A stretch of 64,000 nucleotides of DNA, taken from an uncultured Maricaulis sp. Lineage in GTDB: Bacteria; Pseudomonadota; Alphaproteobacteria; Caulobacterales; Maricaulaceae. The position numbers were made by a program, and so were the translations under genes. Positions 43,588 to 52,935 of this stretch are shown in pieces (within the stretch, counting starts at the first letter, position 1; each line of letters begins with the position of its first letter). The notes beneath the pieces were generated by a model that worked only from the letters and a program-made list of their open reading frames with translations, had not been told where the DNA came from and made no database searches. The stretch is taken from contig NZ_CAMYLS010000013.1 in the NCBI RefSeq assembly GCF_947259345.1, positions 62,001 to 126,000 of the forward strand, given 5' to 3'.

Positions 43588-44544
43588 TCAGGCGGTTGCC
43601 TCCCGATTGACGAAGCCTTCCGGCGCGTTGGGATCAATGTCGAAGGTCTGTTCAGATTTCGGCATGGGCCGTGACGCCTCTCCGAACAGCTTGATCTTGA
43701 GCTTGACGGTATAGGTCAGCATACGCTTCATCAGCGCGCCCAACCCGTCAGTGCGAGTCTCGGTCGGCACGTAACCGAACTGACGCCGCAGCACGCCATT
43801 GGCGTAGAGAATGGAGTTCTGCAGGCGCGATTGCGGCGTCGAGATTTCAAACGGGACCGAGACATTGACGCCCGATTGGTTCTCGATCCGGTGCGGACCA
43901 TGCAGCGGCCAGTTGGCGGCCATGCCGGGATGCAGATCGACCGTGAAGGCATCCTTGTCCCAGGCCGGGTCGAACGGAATGTCTTCGGTCTTGTCGTGAT
44001 GCAGGACCGCCTCGACATCATCCGTGTTGAGATAGGGCTGGGTGGCCGGATAGGTACGGAAACGCTTCACGCCGCGCATGTGCCACAGCATGGTCTCGGA
44101 GACATCGGAATGCAGGAAGACCTGCGCGGTCGGCGAGGAAATCAGGATTCCGGCCTCGGCGTTCAACGGGCGAAATGACGGGTCCGCCTGTTTCATGTCG
44201 GCCAGCATGGCGTCATAGATCGGGCGGTATTCCGGATCCTGGTCCATGGCATGTCGCAGATTGATCCACAGCTTGCCCTTGCGGACCGCCTCGATCAGCT
44301 CCAGCCCGCTCAGCGCACCGGGATCGCCGGCCCGCCAGCTGTCATGGTCGGTCGCGTCATCACCCATGGTGCAGAAATCGATCATGTCACGCGGGTGACG
44401 CTCGATCAGTGCGGCCAGGGCCACATCGGAAAAGGCGTGATGTTCGTGATAGTTGTGACGCACCGTCAGCGGCTGATGGCGAAACTTCTGTTTCGCTTCG
44501 TCCGACCAAGTCGACCTGAATTGATCCATATAGGTGTCACGCAT
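43588..44544 (-). CDS. JmjC/cupin-like protein, possible 2OG-Fe(II) oxygenase
   Basis: This 318-aa soluble protein resembles bacterial cupin-like (JmjC-related) proteins. ISSPTAQVFLHSDVSETMLWHMRGVKRFRTYP carries an HxD pair, and HPGMAANWPLHGPHRIENQSGVNVSVPFEI carries the distal histidines expected in the barrel. Function and substrate are unknown; tRNA or protein hydroxylation are possibilities for the fold. ATG 44544 has GGGAGATGG upstream, and a clear terminator follows. Single-gene unit. Confidence 0.75.
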   Translation of the reverse strand: MRDTYMDQFRSTWSDEAKQKFRHQPLTVRHNYHEHHAFSDVALAALIERHPRDMIDFCTMGDDATDHDSWRAGDPGALSGLELIEAVRKGKLWINLRHAMDQDPEYRPIYDAMLADMKQADPSFRPLNAEAGILISSPTAQVFLHSDVSETMLWHMRGVKRFRTYPATQPYLNTDDVEAVLHHDKTEDIPFDPAWDKDAFTVDLHPGMAANWPLHGPHRIENQSGVNVSVPFEISTPQSRLQNSILYANGVLRRQFGYVPTETRTDGLGALMKRMLTYTVKLKIKLFGEASRPMPKSEQTFDIDPNAPEGFVNREATA

Positions 44545-44633
44545 TGAACCATCTCCCGTGATGTCCCCCGTGAAGGAGCAAGAGATGTGCCGGTTTCGCG
44601 TGTGGGGGGAGTGGGCGTGAGCGCGCCTGGCCT

Positions 44634-46640
44634 TCAGGCTGCCACCCCCTCCTCCAGCGCCTCGAGCGCAACCAGGATATCGCCTTCGGCCACCTGACCG
44701 CCCGTCTCGACCGTCAGCTCGCCGATCACGCCATCCCGCGGCGCGGCCAGGGCGTGTTCCATCTTCATGGCCTCGAGCACGACCAAGGCCTGGCCCTTGG
44801 TGACACTGTCACCGGCCTTCACATTGACCGCCAGGACCTTGCCGGGCATGGGCGCCTTGACCACATCGCCGGCTTCCAGCGCATCGGCAGCGGCTTCGGG
44901 ATTTTCGAACGCGAAGACCGTCGCACGACCACGACACGCAACAAGGACCCCGCCTTCGACAGGCTCGCAGACAGCGTGGAGATCAAGCCCGTTGGCGCGT
45001 GCGCCAAAGCTGTAGCCGCGGTCATGGCTTTCAATTGCCAGATCGGTGAGCCGCGTCGTCTCGGTTCCGACAGTAACTTCCATCGCATGGCCGGCCCGTT
45101 GCAGCACAACGGTCACGATCTCGCCGCCAACCTCGAAACGATAGCGCAGACGCGGTTCCGAATTGAGCCGCCAGCCATCGGCCGCCTCGAATGGGTCCAG
45201 GGCGCCCGCCAGGACCGGGCGCAGATCGAGCGCGCCGAGCAGGGCAAAGGCCGCGTCCACAGGGCGCACGAGCGCGGGAATGAGATCGTCAAGATGGGTC
45301 TCGATGAAGCCGGTCGACAGGCGCGCCGCGAGAAATTCCTCGTGCACCGCGGCGCGGCGCAGGAAAGCCGCATTGGTGCGCACCGGATAGACCACCAGCT
45401 CGTCGATCATCTCGGCCAGGATATGCGCGGACTCGCTGCGCGTTTCGCCATGGGCGATCAGCTTGGCGATCATCGGGTCATAGTGGAGCGAAACCTCGCC
45501 GCCCTCTTCAACACCGGTATCGATGCGGCGGCCGGGACCGGCCTGCGGGAATTCAAGGCGTTCCAGCGGACCGGTCGATGGCAGGAAGCCGGCCACCGGA
45601 TCCTCGGCGTAGAGACGCGCTTCCATGGCGTGGCCGGACAGTCGGATGCCGTCCTGCTCGGGCACGGAGCCGCCCGCAGCGACTTTCAGCTGCAGCTCGA
45701 CCAGATCCAGGCCGGTGACCATTTCGGTGACCGGGTGCTCGACCTGGAGACGGGTATTCATCTCCATGAAGAAGAAGCCGTCCTCGCGCAGCGCGCCGGA
45801 TCCGTCGACGATGAACTCCACCGTTCCGGCACCGACATAGTCGACGGCCTTGGCGGCATTGATGGCGGCCGAACACATGGCCTGACGCACATTCGGGGTC
45901 ATGCCCGGCGCCGGTGCTTCCTCAATCACTTTCTGATGGCGGCGCTGCAGCGAGCAATCGCGCTCATAAAGATGGATCACACGGCCCCGGCTATCGCCAA
46001 AGACCTGGACTTCGATATGGCGCGGATTGGTGATGAATTTCTCGATCAGGACACGGTCATCGCCAAAGCTTTTGGAGCTTTCGCGTTTACAGCTGTCCAG
46101 AGCCGCGGCAAAATCGGCGGCCGCATCGACCTTGCGCATGCCCTTGCCGCCACCGCCGGCGACGGCCTTGATCAGAACCGGATAGCCAATCCGGCCCGCT
46201 TCCGCGGCGAGATGATCCGGATCCTGGTTTTCGCCGTGATAGCCCGGGGTCACCGGCACGCCGGCCTTTTCCATCAGCGCCTTGGCCTGATCCTTCAAAC
46301 CCATGGCGCGGATGGCCTCGGGGGACGGACCGACAAAGATGATGTCATTCCGGGCGCAGGCCTCGGCGAAAGCGGCGTTTTCGGACAGGAAGCCATAGCC
46401 GGGATGGATCGCATCGGCACCGGTGACAATGGCCGCTTCGATGATCTTGTCGCCCAGAAGATAGCTCTCGGACGCCGGCGCCGGTCCCAGCAAGATCGAT
46501 TCGTCCGCCTCGCGCACATGCGGCGCGTTGGCATCGGCTTCGGAATAAACGGCGACCGTGCGGATACCCATGCGCTTGGCGGTGCGCATCACCCGGCGGG
46601 CAATCTCGCCACGATTGGCGATCAGGAGCGTCTTGATCAT
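44634..46640 (-). CDS. liuD: Methylcrotonoyl-CoA carboxylase alpha (biotin carboxylase) subunit
   Basis: This 668-aa protein has the biotin carboxylase domain (MIKTLLIANRGEIARRVMRTAKRMG, the ATP-grasp loop KAVAGGGGKGMRKV, EVQVFGDSRG, FMEMNTRLQVEHPVTE) and a C-terminal biotinyl domain with VVLEAMKMEHALAAP (biotin Lys in AMKM). Alone it could be acetyl-, propionyl- or methylcrotonoyl-CoA carboxylase. The isovaleryl-CoA dehydrogenase, carboxyltransferase and enoyl hydratase genes in liu order on this strand make methylcrotonoyl-CoA the best substrate. Last of the liuA-D series. Confidence 0.88.
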   Translation of the reverse strand: MIKTLLIANRGEIARRVMRTAKRMGIRTVAVYSEADANAPHVREADESILLGPAPASESYLLGDKIIEAAIVTGADAIHPGYGFLSENAAFAEACARNDIIFVGPSPEAIRAMGLKDQAKALMEKAGVPVTPGYHGENQDPDHLAAEAGRIGYPVLIKAVAGGGGKGMRKVDAAADFAAALDSCKRESSKSFGDDRVLIEKFITNPRHIEVQVFGDSRGRVIHLYERDCSLQRRHQKVIEEAPAPGMTPNVRQAMCSAAINAAKAVDYVGAGTVEFIVDGSGALREDGFFFMEMNTRLQVEHPVTEMVTGLDLVELQLKVAAGGSVPEQDGIRLSGHAMEARLYAEDPVAGFLPSTGPLERLEFPQAGPGRRIDTGVEEGGEVSLHYDPMIAKLIAHGETRSESAHILAEMIDELVVYPVRTNAAFLRRAAVHEEFLAARLSTGFIETHLDDLIPALVRPVDAAFALLGALDLRPVLAGALDPFEAADGWRLNSEPRLRYRFEVGGEIVTVVLQRAGHAMEVTVGTETTRLTDLAIESHDRGYSFGARANGLDLHAVCEPVEGGVLVACRGRATVFAFENPEAAADALEAGDVVKAPMPGKVLAVNVKAGDSVTKGQALVVLEAMKMEHALAAPRDGVIGELTVETGGQVAEGDILVALEALEEGVAA

Positions 46641-46682
46641 GAGCCTGTCATCCCAATGGTCAGTTATGTGGTCAGTTTTCGG

Positions 46683-47495
46683 TCAGTCCGCGATCCGTGA
46701 CGGATCCTTGCGCCGGTATTGCACAGCCGCCACCAGCACGAAACTGATGATCATCAGAAGATACCATGAGCCGAGCTTGGCCAGCGAGACCATGTGCCAG
46801 CTCACCTCCTGTCCCGGATAGGACCAGGCGCGGGCGAAGGTGCCCAGATTCTCGGCAAACCAGATGAAGAGCGCGACCAGCAGAAAGCCGATCACCAGCG
46901 GCATCGGGCGATGGGCCTCGTCGGGACGGAACCAGACCACGCAACGGCCATAGATAACAACCGTCACGATGAAGAGAAGAATGCGGATATCCGGCCCGTA
47001 GTGATGCGTGAAAAAATTGGTATAAACCGCTGTCGCCAAAGAGAATTGCAGCCATAAATTCGGGAATCGATCGAATCGGAATTCGAAGATGCGCCAGACC
47101 CGCGCGAGATAGGATCCGACCGCCGCATACATGAAGCCGGAGAAGAGCGGCACGCCGGCAATCCGCAGGAAGCTCTCTTCCGGATAGACCCAGCTGCCCG
47201 CATAGGTTTTGAAGATTTCCATCACCGTGCCGACGACATGGAAGATGGCGATGACTTTCGCCTCCTCCAGCGTTTCCAGCCGGGTGACCAGCAAGGCGAT
47301 TTGAAGGCCAAGCGCCGCCAGGGTGATGAAATCATAGCGCGGCAGCGCGCTCTCGGCCGGATACCAGAGAAAGGTCGCCAATAGCAGGGCCAGCATGAGG
47401 CCGCCGAACAAGCAGGCCCAAGCCTGCTTGATGCCAAAACTGACGAACTCGAAGACCCCCAGCGTCCAGGGTCCACGCACAAACCAGGCCCGCAA
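46683..47495 (-). CDS. DUF817 family membrane protein
   Basis: This protein of about 270 aa has 7-8 TM helices and the DUF817 pattern: FEFVSFGIKQAWACLFGGLMLALL, FKTYAGSWVYPEESFLRIAGVPLFSGFMYAAVGSYLARVWRIF, NFFTHHYGPDIR, WFAENLGTFARAWSYPGQEVSWHMVSLAKLGSWYLLMIISFVLV. Function unknown. No ATG or GTG is available at the 5' end: the first candidate is TTG 47495, while the frame stays open and protein-like up to the liuC stop, including a CTG eight bases after GGAG. It sits between liuC and liuD. Confidence 0.85.
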   Translation of the reverse strand: MRAWFVRGPWTLGVFEFVSFGIKQAWACLFGGLMLALLLATFLWYPAESALPRYDFITLAALGLQIALLVTRLETLEEAKVIAIFHVVGTVMEIFKTYAGSWVYPEESFLRIAGVPLFSGFMYAAVGSYLARVWRIFEFRFDRFPNLWLQFSLATAVYTNFFTHHYGPDIRILLFIVTVVIYGRCVVWFRPDEAHRPMPLVIGFLLVALFIWFAENLGTFARAWSYPGQEVSWHMVSLAKLGSWYLLMIISFVLVAAVQYRRKDPSRIAD

Positions 47496-47552
47496 CGCCG
47501 CGCGGCGTGCGTGCAGGAAGGCGCGCGGGTCGCGGAGGGCGCCCAGCGCGCT

Positions 47553-48347
47553 CTACTCCGCCCAGACCGGCTTGCGGCGCTCCAGGAAAGCGCTGAGCCC
47601 TTCCTTGCCTTCCTCGGAGGCTCGTCGTTTCGCGATGGCCTTGGCGGTGTGCACGGCGAGACCGTGATTGATCTCCTGGCCCGTCACGTCATCCACAAGC
47701 TTCTTGGCGTCGGCGACCGCGCCTGGCGCGGCCGAGAAGGCCAGCTTGGCGAGATGTTCTTCCATCAACGCCATCTCGTCCTCATTCTCGACGACATATT
47801 GGGCAAGCCCGATCTGGTGCGCGAATGTGCCGTCAAACCCTTCACCCGAAGCGAACAGGGCGCGGGCCCAGCGCGGCCCGATGGCGCGGATGACGAAAGG
47901 TGAGATGGTCGCAGGGGTCAGGCCCAGGCGCACTTCGGAGAAGCGGATCTTGGCGTCCTTCATGACAATGCCGACATCGCAGGCCGCCAGCAGGCCGGCC
48001 CCGCCGCCCATCGCCGCGCCCTGGACCAGCGCGACCGTCATCTGCGGCAGGTCGTAGAGGCGCTTGAGCATGGTGGCGAGCGCCATCGCATCCTCTTCAT
48101 TGTCGGCCTCGGTGTAGTGCGCCGCCGCTTTCATCCAGTCGAGATCGGCGCCGGCAGAGAAACTGCCGCCATTGCCACGCAGGAAGACAATACGGACCTC
48201 GTCGCCATTGGCGCGCAAGGTCTCGAACGTGTCGGAAAGTTGGGCGATCACTTCGGCGTTGAAAGCGTTGTGCTTGTCGGGCCGGTTCAGCGTGACCACA
48301 GCCACGCCGGCCGGGCTGACATCGAGCAGGACGGGGGCGTCGGACAT
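47553..48347 (-). CDS. liuC: Enoyl-CoA hydratase, probable methylglutaconyl-CoA hydratase
   Basis: This 264-aa crotonase-fold enzyme has VAVVTLNRPDKHNAFNAEVIAQL, the oxyanion-hole region FLRGNGGSFSAGADLDWMKAA and AAMGGGAGLLAACDVGIVMKDAKIRFSEVRLGLTP with the catalytic Glu. The ADLDWMK motif and its place between carboxyltransferase and biotin carboxylase genes on the same strand match LiuC. ATG 48347 has GGAG upstream; an alternative in-frame start at 48365 is less likely. Confidence 0.85.
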   Translation of the reverse strand: MSDAPVLLDVSPAGVAVVTLNRPDKHNAFNAEVIAQLSDTFETLRANGDEVRIVFLRGNGGSFSAGADLDWMKAAAHYTEADNEEDAMALATMLKRLYDLPQMTVALVQGAAMGGGAGLLAACDVGIVMKDAKIRFSEVRLGLTPATISPFVIRAIGPRWARALFASGEGFDGTFAHQIGLAQYVVENEDEMALMEEHLAKLAFSAAPGAVADAKKLVDDVTGQEINHGLAVHTAKAIAKRRASEEGKEGLSAFLERRKPVWAE

Positions 48348-48463
48348 GGGCAGCTCCACAAGCAAGCGGGTCAGGAATTCAATCCCCTAGGCTTAATCCG
48401 GTGGCGCGACCGCAACAAGCGGTCACATCACCGCAGCGGCGCGATCACCGTACACGACCCCCA

Positions 48464-48498
48464 AAGAAAAACGGGCCGTCGGCTTCCCGACAGCCCGT
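48464..48498 (-). terminator. Intrinsic terminator below the membrane protein gene at 48548
   Basis: A 12-bp stem (48471-48482 with 48487-48498, one mismatch) has a CTTC loop on the plus strand. On the minus strand it is followed by a T-rich tract (TTTTCTTTGG, 48461-48470). It ends the transcript of the small membrane proteins before liuC. Confidence 0.8.
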
Positions 48499-48547
48499 TC
48501 TTGCCCCCAGCCCGGCACCGCCCCTACGGCACCGGAAGATCACGCGG

Positions 48548-48940
48548 TCAGTCGCCGCGGAAGATCAGGCCCTTGATGATCGACAGCACGATGATGGCCA
48601 GAAAATAGCCGATCGCCAACGCGCCGAGATAGAGCAGGTACGGCATTTGCGTGAATTGCTGTCCGAAGGCAGCAATGTCGAAATCGCCTGCGCCGCCGCC
48701 GCGAACCATCGGCATCACCACATCAACAATGACGTGGATGATCACACCGACCACGGTAAAGATCAGGATGGCCCCGAACTCCCGCATGAGGAGCGCAAGC
48801 ACCAGGGCGATCACGCCCAGCTGGATACCAAGCGGCATCCAATTCACCACCGTCCCGTCGCCGGCATACGCGACAAGTCCCGGCATGAAAAAGTCTATGG
48901 CAGGCTGGATATAGCCCATGATCTGATCAAGAAATTCCAT
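48548..48940 (-). CDS. Hypothetical membrane protein (paralogue of 49062-49382)
   Basis: This 130-aa protein has three to four TM helices (WMPLGIQLGVIALVLALLM, AILIFTVVGVIIHVIVDVVMP, YLLYLGALAIGYFLAIIVLSII). It starts MEFLDQIMGYIQ and ends IKGLIFRGD; the upstream neighbour starts with PEFLEQFLGYAR and ends IKRVVTKR. ATG 48940 has AAGGGGAC upstream. Family not recognised. Confidence 0.7.
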   Translation of the reverse strand: MEFLDQIMGYIQPAIDFFMPGLVAYAGDGTVVNWMPLGIQLGVIALVLALLMREFGAILIFTVVGVIIHVIVDVVMPMVRGGGAGDFDIAAFGQQFTQMPYLLYLGALAIGYFLAIIVLSIIKGLIFRGD

Positions 48941-49061
48941 TACGCGGTCCCCTTCCGCCAACAAACGCTGTGCTCACCTTACCCCAAGACAAGAGCGCGG
49001 TGTTAACGTTCTAGTGAAACTTTCATCTTGGAAAGCGAGTTCTCCTGACAGGCGAGTTTTG

Positions 49062-49382
49062 TTAACGCTTTGTGACAACCCGTTTGATCGCGAAAAGAAT
49101 TCCGATCACCACAAGATAGCCGACGAAAAGCACGCCCACCTCGCGCCAGAAATGCGCTTCCAGCAGCGGCGGCAGATGAAATCCGCCGACGCCGGCGATG
49201 ACGGGAGCAAGGCTTTCCAACACGATATGAGCAATGACGGCGCCGCCAGCCACAATCGGCAAGCGCGCCCATTTCGACAGGATGAGCGTGGAGACGGCCG
49301 CGACCAGAAGCCCGAGCACCGCATTGACCTCGGCAAAGCCTTCACGGGCATAGCCCAGGAATTGTTCCAGAAACTCCGGCAC
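49062..49382 (-). CDS. Hypothetical membrane protein (paralogue of 48548-48940)
   Basis: This 106-aa protein starts at a GTG (49382, AGG upstream) and has three TM helices (VLGLLVAAVSTLILSKWA, IVAGGAVIAHIVLESLAPVI, VGVLFVGYLVVIGILFAIK). It shares head (EFLxQxxGY), middle (xIxHIVxxxxxPV, then GG) and tail (GYxxxIxxLxxIK) with the next gene. Function unknown. Confidence 0.68.
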   Translation of the reverse strand: MPEFLEQFLGYAREGFAEVNAVLGLLVAAVSTLILSKWARLPIVAGGAVIAHIVLESLAPVIAGVGGFHLPPLLEAHFWREVGVLFVGYLVVIGILFAIKRVVTKR

Positions 49383-49498
49383 TTGGACCTGCCCCCCCGA
49401 CAGTCAATCAACAGATCACAAGGTTAACATGATCAGGTCAGATGTCACGCAAACCGTGTTTCCGTGGCGGGCAGGTCAGTGCCAGCACGCGCGACGGC

Positions 49499-50086
49499 TC
49501 AACGCGCCTGGCGCCCCATTCGCCCGACCCGATCCAGCATGGCTTGGCGCCCGGCCGGCCCGCAAGCCCCGATGCCGCCGAGAATGGTATGGCGAACCGG
49601 GCTGAAGCCGGACATGGGGAAAATTCCGGACTCCAGGCCCTTCAGGCTGTGGGCACCGAAAAGGAGCCGGTAGGCGAAACCCGGCATGCCCATGGTGACA
49701 ATGATGCGGACCGATTTGCCGCGCAGCCGCCGCACCGGCCATTTGCTGCTGTCGCCGCCAGTGTCGAGCAGAAAGCCCGCGCGGCCGATCTGCTCCAGGA
49801 ACGCCTTCAGCCGAGCCGGAATCGTCCCCAGCCAAAGGGGGTAGGCAAGCACGAGATGATCCGCCGCGAGAATTGCCGCCTGAGCCGCAATGATCGCCGC
49901 GGCGGGCGGCGTTGCGAATTCAGCCTCGCTCGACAGTATTTCGATCGGCAGGCCCGCGATATCAATCCGCGACACGTCATGCCCCGCGGCCATCGCGCCC
50001 TGCGCATAGGCCTCGCAGAGCGCTGCGACAAAGCGTTCCGGCGCGCCGTCGGGATGCCCATTGATGATGCAGACTGATTTTGCCAT
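49499..50086 (-). CDS. NAD(P)H:quinone oxidoreductase-like flavoprotein (flavodoxin_2 fold)
   Basis: This 195-aa protein has the NQO1/KefF-type FMN/FAD-binding fold: SVCIINGHPDGAPERFVAAL at the N-terminus, AADHLVLAYPLWLGTIPARLKAFLEQI in the middle and VTMGMPGFAYRLLFGAHSLKGLESGIFPMSGF later. It likely reduces quinones or other electrophiles with two electrons. ATG 50086 has GGAG 8 nt upstream. It lies below the carboxyltransferase gene liuB on the same strand. Confidence 0.82.
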   Translation of the reverse strand: MAKSVCIINGHPDGAPERFVAALCEAYAQGAMAAGHDVSRIDIAGLPIEILSSEAEFATPPAAAIIAAQAAILAADHLVLAYPLWLGTIPARLKAFLEQIGRAGFLLDTGGDSSKWPVRRLRGKSVRIIVTMGMPGFAYRLLFGAHSLKGLESGIFPMSGFSPVRHTILGGIGACGPAGRQAMLDRVGRMGRQAR

Positions 50087-50169
50087 GACCACACTCCAAT
50101 TGTGGTTTAGCGCATCCTGGCCTGCTCGGCACCGTGACGGCAGGTCACAGGCGCAATCCGGTCTTTGGG

Positions 50170-51777
50170 CTACATCCGGAAAATGCCGAACCTGGTCTTC
50201 TCGATCGGCGCGTTCAGTGCGGCGGACAGCGACAGGCCCAGCACGCGGCGCGTGTCAGAAGGCGCGATAATCCCGTCATCCCACAGGCGGGCGGTCGAGA
50301 AATAGGGATTGCCCTCCGCCTCATAGGCATCACGCACGGGCGCCTTGAAGGCGGCCTCATCCTCAAGCGACCATTCCTCGCCGCGCGCTTCCATGCCGTC
50401 GCGCTTGACCGTGGCCAGGACGGCGGCGGCCTGTTCGCCGCCCATGACGGAGATACGGGCATTGGGCCACATGAAGAGGAAGCGCGGGGAGTAGGCGCGG
50501 CCGCACATGCCGTAATTACCGGCGCCATAGGAGCCGCCGATGATCACGGTGAATTTCGGCCCGCGATAGGTCGACACGGCAGTGACCAGCTTGGCGCCAT
50601 CCTTGGCGATGCCGCCCGCCTCGTATTTCGAGCCGACCATGAAGCCGGTGATGTTCTGCAGGAAGACCAGCGGGATACCGCGCTGGGCACAGAGCTCGAT
50701 GAAGTGTGCGCCCTTCTGGGCACTCTCGGAGAAGAGGATGCCATTATTGGCAATGATGCCGACCGGCATGCCGTAGAGCCGGGCAAAACCGGTGACCAGC
50801 GTTTCGCCATAGAGTTTCTTGAACTCGTCGAATTCCGAACCATCCACCAGGCGGGCGATGACTTCGCGGACATCATAGGGCGCGCGAATATCGGCAGGCA
50901 CGACGCCATCCAGCTCCGACGTATCATAAGCCGGCTCGCGCGGGTCCGCGAGATCGAGATCAATCTGTTTGACCGTATTGAGCGTGCCGACGATCCGCCG
51001 CGCCGTGTGCAGGGCGTGCTCGTCATTGGCGGCGTAATGATCGGCCACGCCGGAGACGCGGGCATGGACATCGGCCCCGCCCAGATCCTCGGCCGAGATC
51101 ACCTCGCCGGTGGCCGCTTTCACCAGCGGCGGACCAGCCAGGAAGATCGTGCCCTGCTTGCGCACGATGACCGTCTCGTCCGACATGGCGGGTACATAGG
51201 CGCCGCCCGCCGTGCATGAGCCCATCACCACGGCAATCTGGGGAATGCCCTCGGCCGACATATTGGCCTGATTGTAGAAGATGCGCCCGAAATGGTCGCG
51301 ATCAGGGAAGACCTCGGCCTGGTGCGGCAGGTTGGCGCCACCGCTATCGACCAGATAAACGCAGGGCAGACGGTTCTGCATGGCGATTTCCTGGGCCCGA
51401 AGATGCTTCTTTACGGTCATCGGGTAATAAGCGCCGCCCTTGATGGTGGGGTCATTACAGACCACCATGACTTCGCGCCCGGAGACACGGCCAATGCCGG
51501 CAATCATACCGGCGCCGTGGACATTGCCCTCATACATGCCGTTCGCCGCAAGAGCGCCGATCTCGAGGAAGGGCGAACCCGGATCGAGGAGACGTTCGAC
51601 ACGATCCCGCGGCAAGAGCTTGCCCCGCGACAAATGCTTCTCGCGCGAGCGCTCCGAGCCGCCGACCGCCGCAGCTGCCGTGCGGACCTGCAGGTCCGCC
51701 ACCAGGCCTTCCATGGCTGCCGCATTCTCCTGGAAGCTGGCAGACTGGGTATCGAGCGCGGAAACAATCTTGGTCAT
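50170..51777 (-). CDS. liuB: Methylcrotonoyl-CoA carboxylase beta (carboxyltransferase) subunit
   Basis: This 535-aa protein has two crotonase-like halves: [70 protein letters not shown] and [18 protein letters not shown] in the first; [44 protein letters not shown] and [38 protein letters not shown] in the second. The wording [14 protein letters not shown] is typical of MccB rather than propionyl-CoA carboxylase. It partners with the biotin subunit at 44634. ATG 51777 follows GGGGCC. Confidence 0.92.
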   Translation of the reverse strand: MTKIVSALDTQSASFQENAAAMEGLVADLQVRTAAAAVGGSERSREKHLSRGKLLPRDRVERLLDPGSPFLEIGALAANGMYEGNVHGAGMIAGIGRVSGREVMVVCNDPTIKGGAYYPMTVKKHLRAQEIAMQNRLPCVYLVDSGGANLPHQAEVFPDRDHFGRIFYNQANMSAEGIPQIAVVMGSCTAGGAYVPAMSDETVIVRKQGTIFLAGPPLVKAATGEVISAEDLGGADVHARVSGVADHYAANDEHALHTARRIVGTLNTVKQIDLDLADPREPAYDTSELDGVVPADIRAPYDVREVIARLVDGSEFDEFKKLYGETLVTGFARLYGMPVGIIANNGILFSESAQKGAHFIELCAQRGIPLVFLQNITGFMVGSKYEAGGIAKDGAKLVTAVSTYRGPKFTVIIGGSYGAGNYGMCGRAYSPRFLFMWPNARISVMGGEQAAAVLATVKRDGMEARGEEWSLEDEAAFKAPVRDAYEAEGNPYFSTARLWDDGIIAPSDTRRVLGLSLSAALNAPIEKTRFGIFRM

Positions 51778-51907
51778 GGAGGCCCCGAAAACTGCAATCG
51801 TGCTGGCTGATTAACCCGCACACCGCGTTGAACGCAAACAATCATGCATCCGAATCCAACACCTGTCGCATCCTGATGCCTGGAACTGACACTCAGGGGA
51901 GAAAATC

Positions 51908-52747
51908 ATGCGCGCCATACTGACCGCCATCAGCCTCATTGCCGGACTCAGCCTGACCCCGCCTGGCCAGGCGCAGGACGCGGACGCGCCGCCGCGCGCC
52001 GAAGTCATGGTGCTGGGCACGTTCCATTTCAGCGGTGGCGGCCAGGACATGATCAATCCGGAAGTTGACGACTTCCTTGCCCCGGCGCGGCAGGCCGAGA
52101 TCGCCGAAGTCCTGGATCGGCTGGAGGCCTTCGCTCCGACCCGGATCGCGGTCGAGTTGATGCCCGTGCATGAGGCGGACTTCAATGCGCGCTATGACGA
52201 ATACCGGGCCGGCACGCGCGACCTTGGCGTGAATGAGCGCCAGCAGCTCGGCATGCGGCTCGCAGCCCGACTCGGACATGATCGGCTCTATGCGGTCGAC
52301 GCCGAGGGCGGCATGGATTTCGAGGCCATGATGGCGGCGGCTTCAACCGCCGGACAATCGGCGCTCCTGGCCGAATGGCAAAGCTATATCGGTGAGGTCC
52401 AGGCCTATCTCGACGACATGGACTCGCTGGACCGGAGCATTCTCGACCGCATCATTTCGGAAAACTCCGAAGAGACGCGTGAGCTGCACAATCTCTATCT
52501 CATCCTGGCCCAGATGGGCGGCGCGGATGATCCGGCCGGCGCCCGCGAAATGACCCGCTGGTGGGGCCGCAACCTGCATATTTTCGCGAATATCGCCCGC
52601 ATTGCGGAACCAGGCGAGCGTGTCCTCGTTATCTATGGGGCCGGTCACAAGGCCTTGCTGGACGCGTATCTCCAGGGCGCACCGAATATCACATGGGTGG
52701 AACCGCTTGATTATCTCGTGACGGATGCCGACGCTGCCACGGAATAG
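51908..52747 (+). CDS. Exported DUF5694/TraB-GumN-like protein
   Basis: This 279-aa protein has a signal peptide (MRAILTAISLIAGLSLTPPGQAQ). The body matches DUF5694 proteins: EVMVLGTFHFSGGGQDMINP with the GTFHF motif, RIAVELMPVHEADFNARY, and the C-terminal RVLVIYGAGHKALLDAYLQ, giving His/Glu residues like those of the TraB/EreA superfamily. A periplasmic metal-dependent hydrolase is possible. ATG 51908 has a strong GGGGAG. Confidence 0.8.
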   Translation: MRAILTAISLIAGLSLTPPGQAQDADAPPRAEVMVLGTFHFSGGGQDMINPEVDDFLAPARQAEIAEVLDRLEAFAPTRIAVELMPVHEADFNARYDEYRAGTRDLGVNERQQLGMRLAARLGHDRLYAVDAEGGMDFEAMMAAASTAGQSALLAEWQSYIGEVQAYLDDMDSLDRSILDRIISENSEETRELHNLYLILAQMGGADDPAGAREMTRWWGRNLHIFANIARIAEPGERVLVIYGAGHKALLDAYLQGAPNITWVEPLDYLVTDADAATE

Positions 52748-52935
52748 CCCGAAACGGGCCCGACTCTCCTTGGCAGTGAGGACGCAGCCGCGTATGGTTG
52801 CGATGTCGAACCGAAGGTCTGGATTCTTAATGAATCCCGTGCCGGGTTAAGATATGATTCAGTCCTCCCTCACAGGCTGATGGGGATCGGGGCCGGAATG
52901 CGCTACAGTGTTTCTGCTTCATGTGGGAGGTGCGC

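Noticed and set aside
44634-46640. Assignment as propionyl-CoA or acetyl-CoA carboxylase
   Set aside because: The liu-ordered neighbours and the MccB-type carboxyltransferase at 50170 favour methylcrotonoyl-CoA carboxylase, although sequence alone is not decisive.
44754-46700. Plus-strand open frame of 648 codons opposite liuD
   Set aside because: The minus strand encodes an unmistakable biotin carboxylase with AMKM; the plus frame is a GC-driven mirror frame with no domains.
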